DNA of 6,167 nucleotides from Bacillota bacterium (GTDB taxonomy: Bacteria; Bacillota; Clostridia; Peptostreptococcales; Anaerovoracaceae), in the NCBI GenBank assembly GCA_016302925.1, contig JAEDMR010000117.1:1-6167 (forward strand). The letters run 5' to 3'. Each line of letters opens with the position of its first letter. Position 1 is the stretch's first letter. The notes below the pieces were generated by a model that ran no database searches, was not told the DNA's origin, and saw only the letters and a list, made by a program, of their open reading frames with translations. The position numbers were made by a program, and so were the translations under genes. Shown here in pieces: positions 5,455-6,167 of the stretch.

Positions 5455-6167
5455 ATGAAGACAGCAATACTTGCAGTTCTGTTATTCTGCATTATGATAT
5501 TTCCCCATGAACTGGGGCACTTTCTTGCAGCGAAACGGATGGGTGTAAGGGTTCTTGAATTTGCATTTGGCATGGGCCCAACCATCTGGAAGCATCAGGG
5601 GAAAGAAACACTCTACTCCATCCGGCTTTTTCCGGTGGGCGGATTTTGTGCCATGGATGGGGAAGACGGAACGGAAGAGGAATCGGAAGAAGGCAGCCAT
5701 GCCGCGGAGATTGCAGAGCCGGGTCCGCGTACTTTCGCGGCGCAGAAGCCGTGGAAAAAAATCGTGATTCTGGCAGCCGGTTCTGTCATGAACATTCTCT
5801 GTGCCATTCTGATCATGTCCCTGATTTTCGGGATCAGCGGATTTACGACCAACCGGATCGGAGAGGTTGCGCCGGGAAGTCCGGCAGAGGCAGCCGGGCT
5901 TTTGTCCGGTGATAAGATTACGGCAATCGACGGAAATGCGGTGAAGACCTGGAATGATGTCATGACGTATATGCCGGAGGACGGATCCGCAGTGGAGATG
6001 ACAGTGGATGGCAGCGAGGGAAAACGTACGGTACAGGTTCAGCCTGTCCTGCAGCAGATGACCGATGCCAACGGCCAGGATGCGGGAGAACGGTACGTGA
6101 TCGGCATCACGTCGAAGATCAGCCACAGCCCGGTAAAGGCGCTGACAGACGGCTGTGAAGCCACCTG
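5455..6167 (+). CDS. rseP: RseP/RasP-type site-2 zinc metalloprotease, 3' end missing
   Basis: Intramembrane M50 protease that cleaves membrane-embedded substrates such as anti-sigma factors and signal-peptide remnants. Only the first 237 aa are inside the window; no stop codon is reached. Seen: the first membrane span (about 3-17) runs into the zinc-binding HELGH at 18-22 (His18, Glu19, His22). FGMGP lies at 38-42 and the segment RLFPVGGF at 57-64 is typical of the family. An acidic Glu-rich linker follows (about 68-78). The second membrane span (about 103-128) carries AAGSVMN at 107-113, where many homologues have GP in place of GS. A PDZ domain begins near 133 (GEVAPGSPAEAAGL...GDKITAIDG). 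The second catalytic motif (Asn/Asp-containing, near the third span) would lie past the right edge. The start at 5455 is fixed by AGGAG at 5442-5446, 8 nt upstream, and by placing the first span just before HELGH. In related genomes ispG often follows. Confidence 0.95.
   Translation, partial: MKTAILAVLLFCIMIFPHELGHFLAAKRMGVRVLEFAFGMGPTIWKHQGKETLYSIRLFPVGGFCAMDGEDGTEEESEEGSHAAEIAEPGPRTFAAQKPWKKIVILAAGSVMNILCAILIMSLIFGISGFTTNRIGEVAPGSPAEAAGLLSGDKITAIDGNAVKTWNDVMTYMPEDGSAVEMTVDGSEGKRTVQVQPVLQQMTDANGQDAGERYVIGITSKISHSPVKALTDGCEAT

Noticed and set aside
5482..6126. Open frame of 214 codons on the - strand opposite rseP
   Set aside because: The + strand here encodes HELGH, a membrane span and a PDZ domain. 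The antisense translation is rich in Arg, His and Cys and resembles no family.

Overview
The window looks like the chromosome of a Gram-positive (Bacillota) bacterium, most likely of the class Clostridia. Three things point there: the gene order pyrH-frr-uppS-cdsA-dxr-rseP, the purine-rich Shine-Dalgarno sites before nearly every gene, and a sortase-type cell-wall anchored surface protein with a PKTG motif. Base composition looks close to balanced by eye. Genus cannot be named from this sequence alone.

Layout. Positions 8-1039 hold a secreted, cell-wall anchored surface protein: signal peptide, an N-terminal domain typical of clostridial LPXTG proteins, one InlB-like repeat, a Pro/Asp/Gly-rich stalk and a sorting signal. 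A clear intrinsic terminator follows at 1053-1091. A promoter with an extended -10 box at 1127-1156 then starts a housekeeping transcription unit in which all genes are on the + strand: pyrH (UMP kinase), frr (ribosome recycling factor), uppS (undecaprenyl diphosphate synthase), cdsA (CDP-diacylglycerol synthase), dxr (DXP reductoisomerase) and rseP (site-2 protease). The last gene runs off the right edge. Gaps between genes are 24-98 bp. The two largest (pyrH-frr and frr-uppS) carry RNA hairpins without good U-tracts, which could tune expression along the operon.

How the genes work together. PyrH supplies UDP for RNA and for UDP-sugar cell-wall precursors. Frr recycles ribosomes. Dxr commits carbon to the MEP isoprenoid pathway, whose products feed UppS, which makes the lipid carrier for peptidoglycan. 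CdsA makes the CDP-lipid precursor of acidic phospholipids. RseP cleaves membrane proteins and often acts in envelope stress signalling. The unit is thus centred on envelope biogenesis and translation.

Novelty. I see no undescribed system. No tRNA, rRNA, CRISPR, IS element, phage gene or frameshift is evident. The points most worth checking are the surface protein at the boundary of the conserved cluster (where rpsB-tsf often lies), its non-canonical sorting motif, and the intergenic hairpins.
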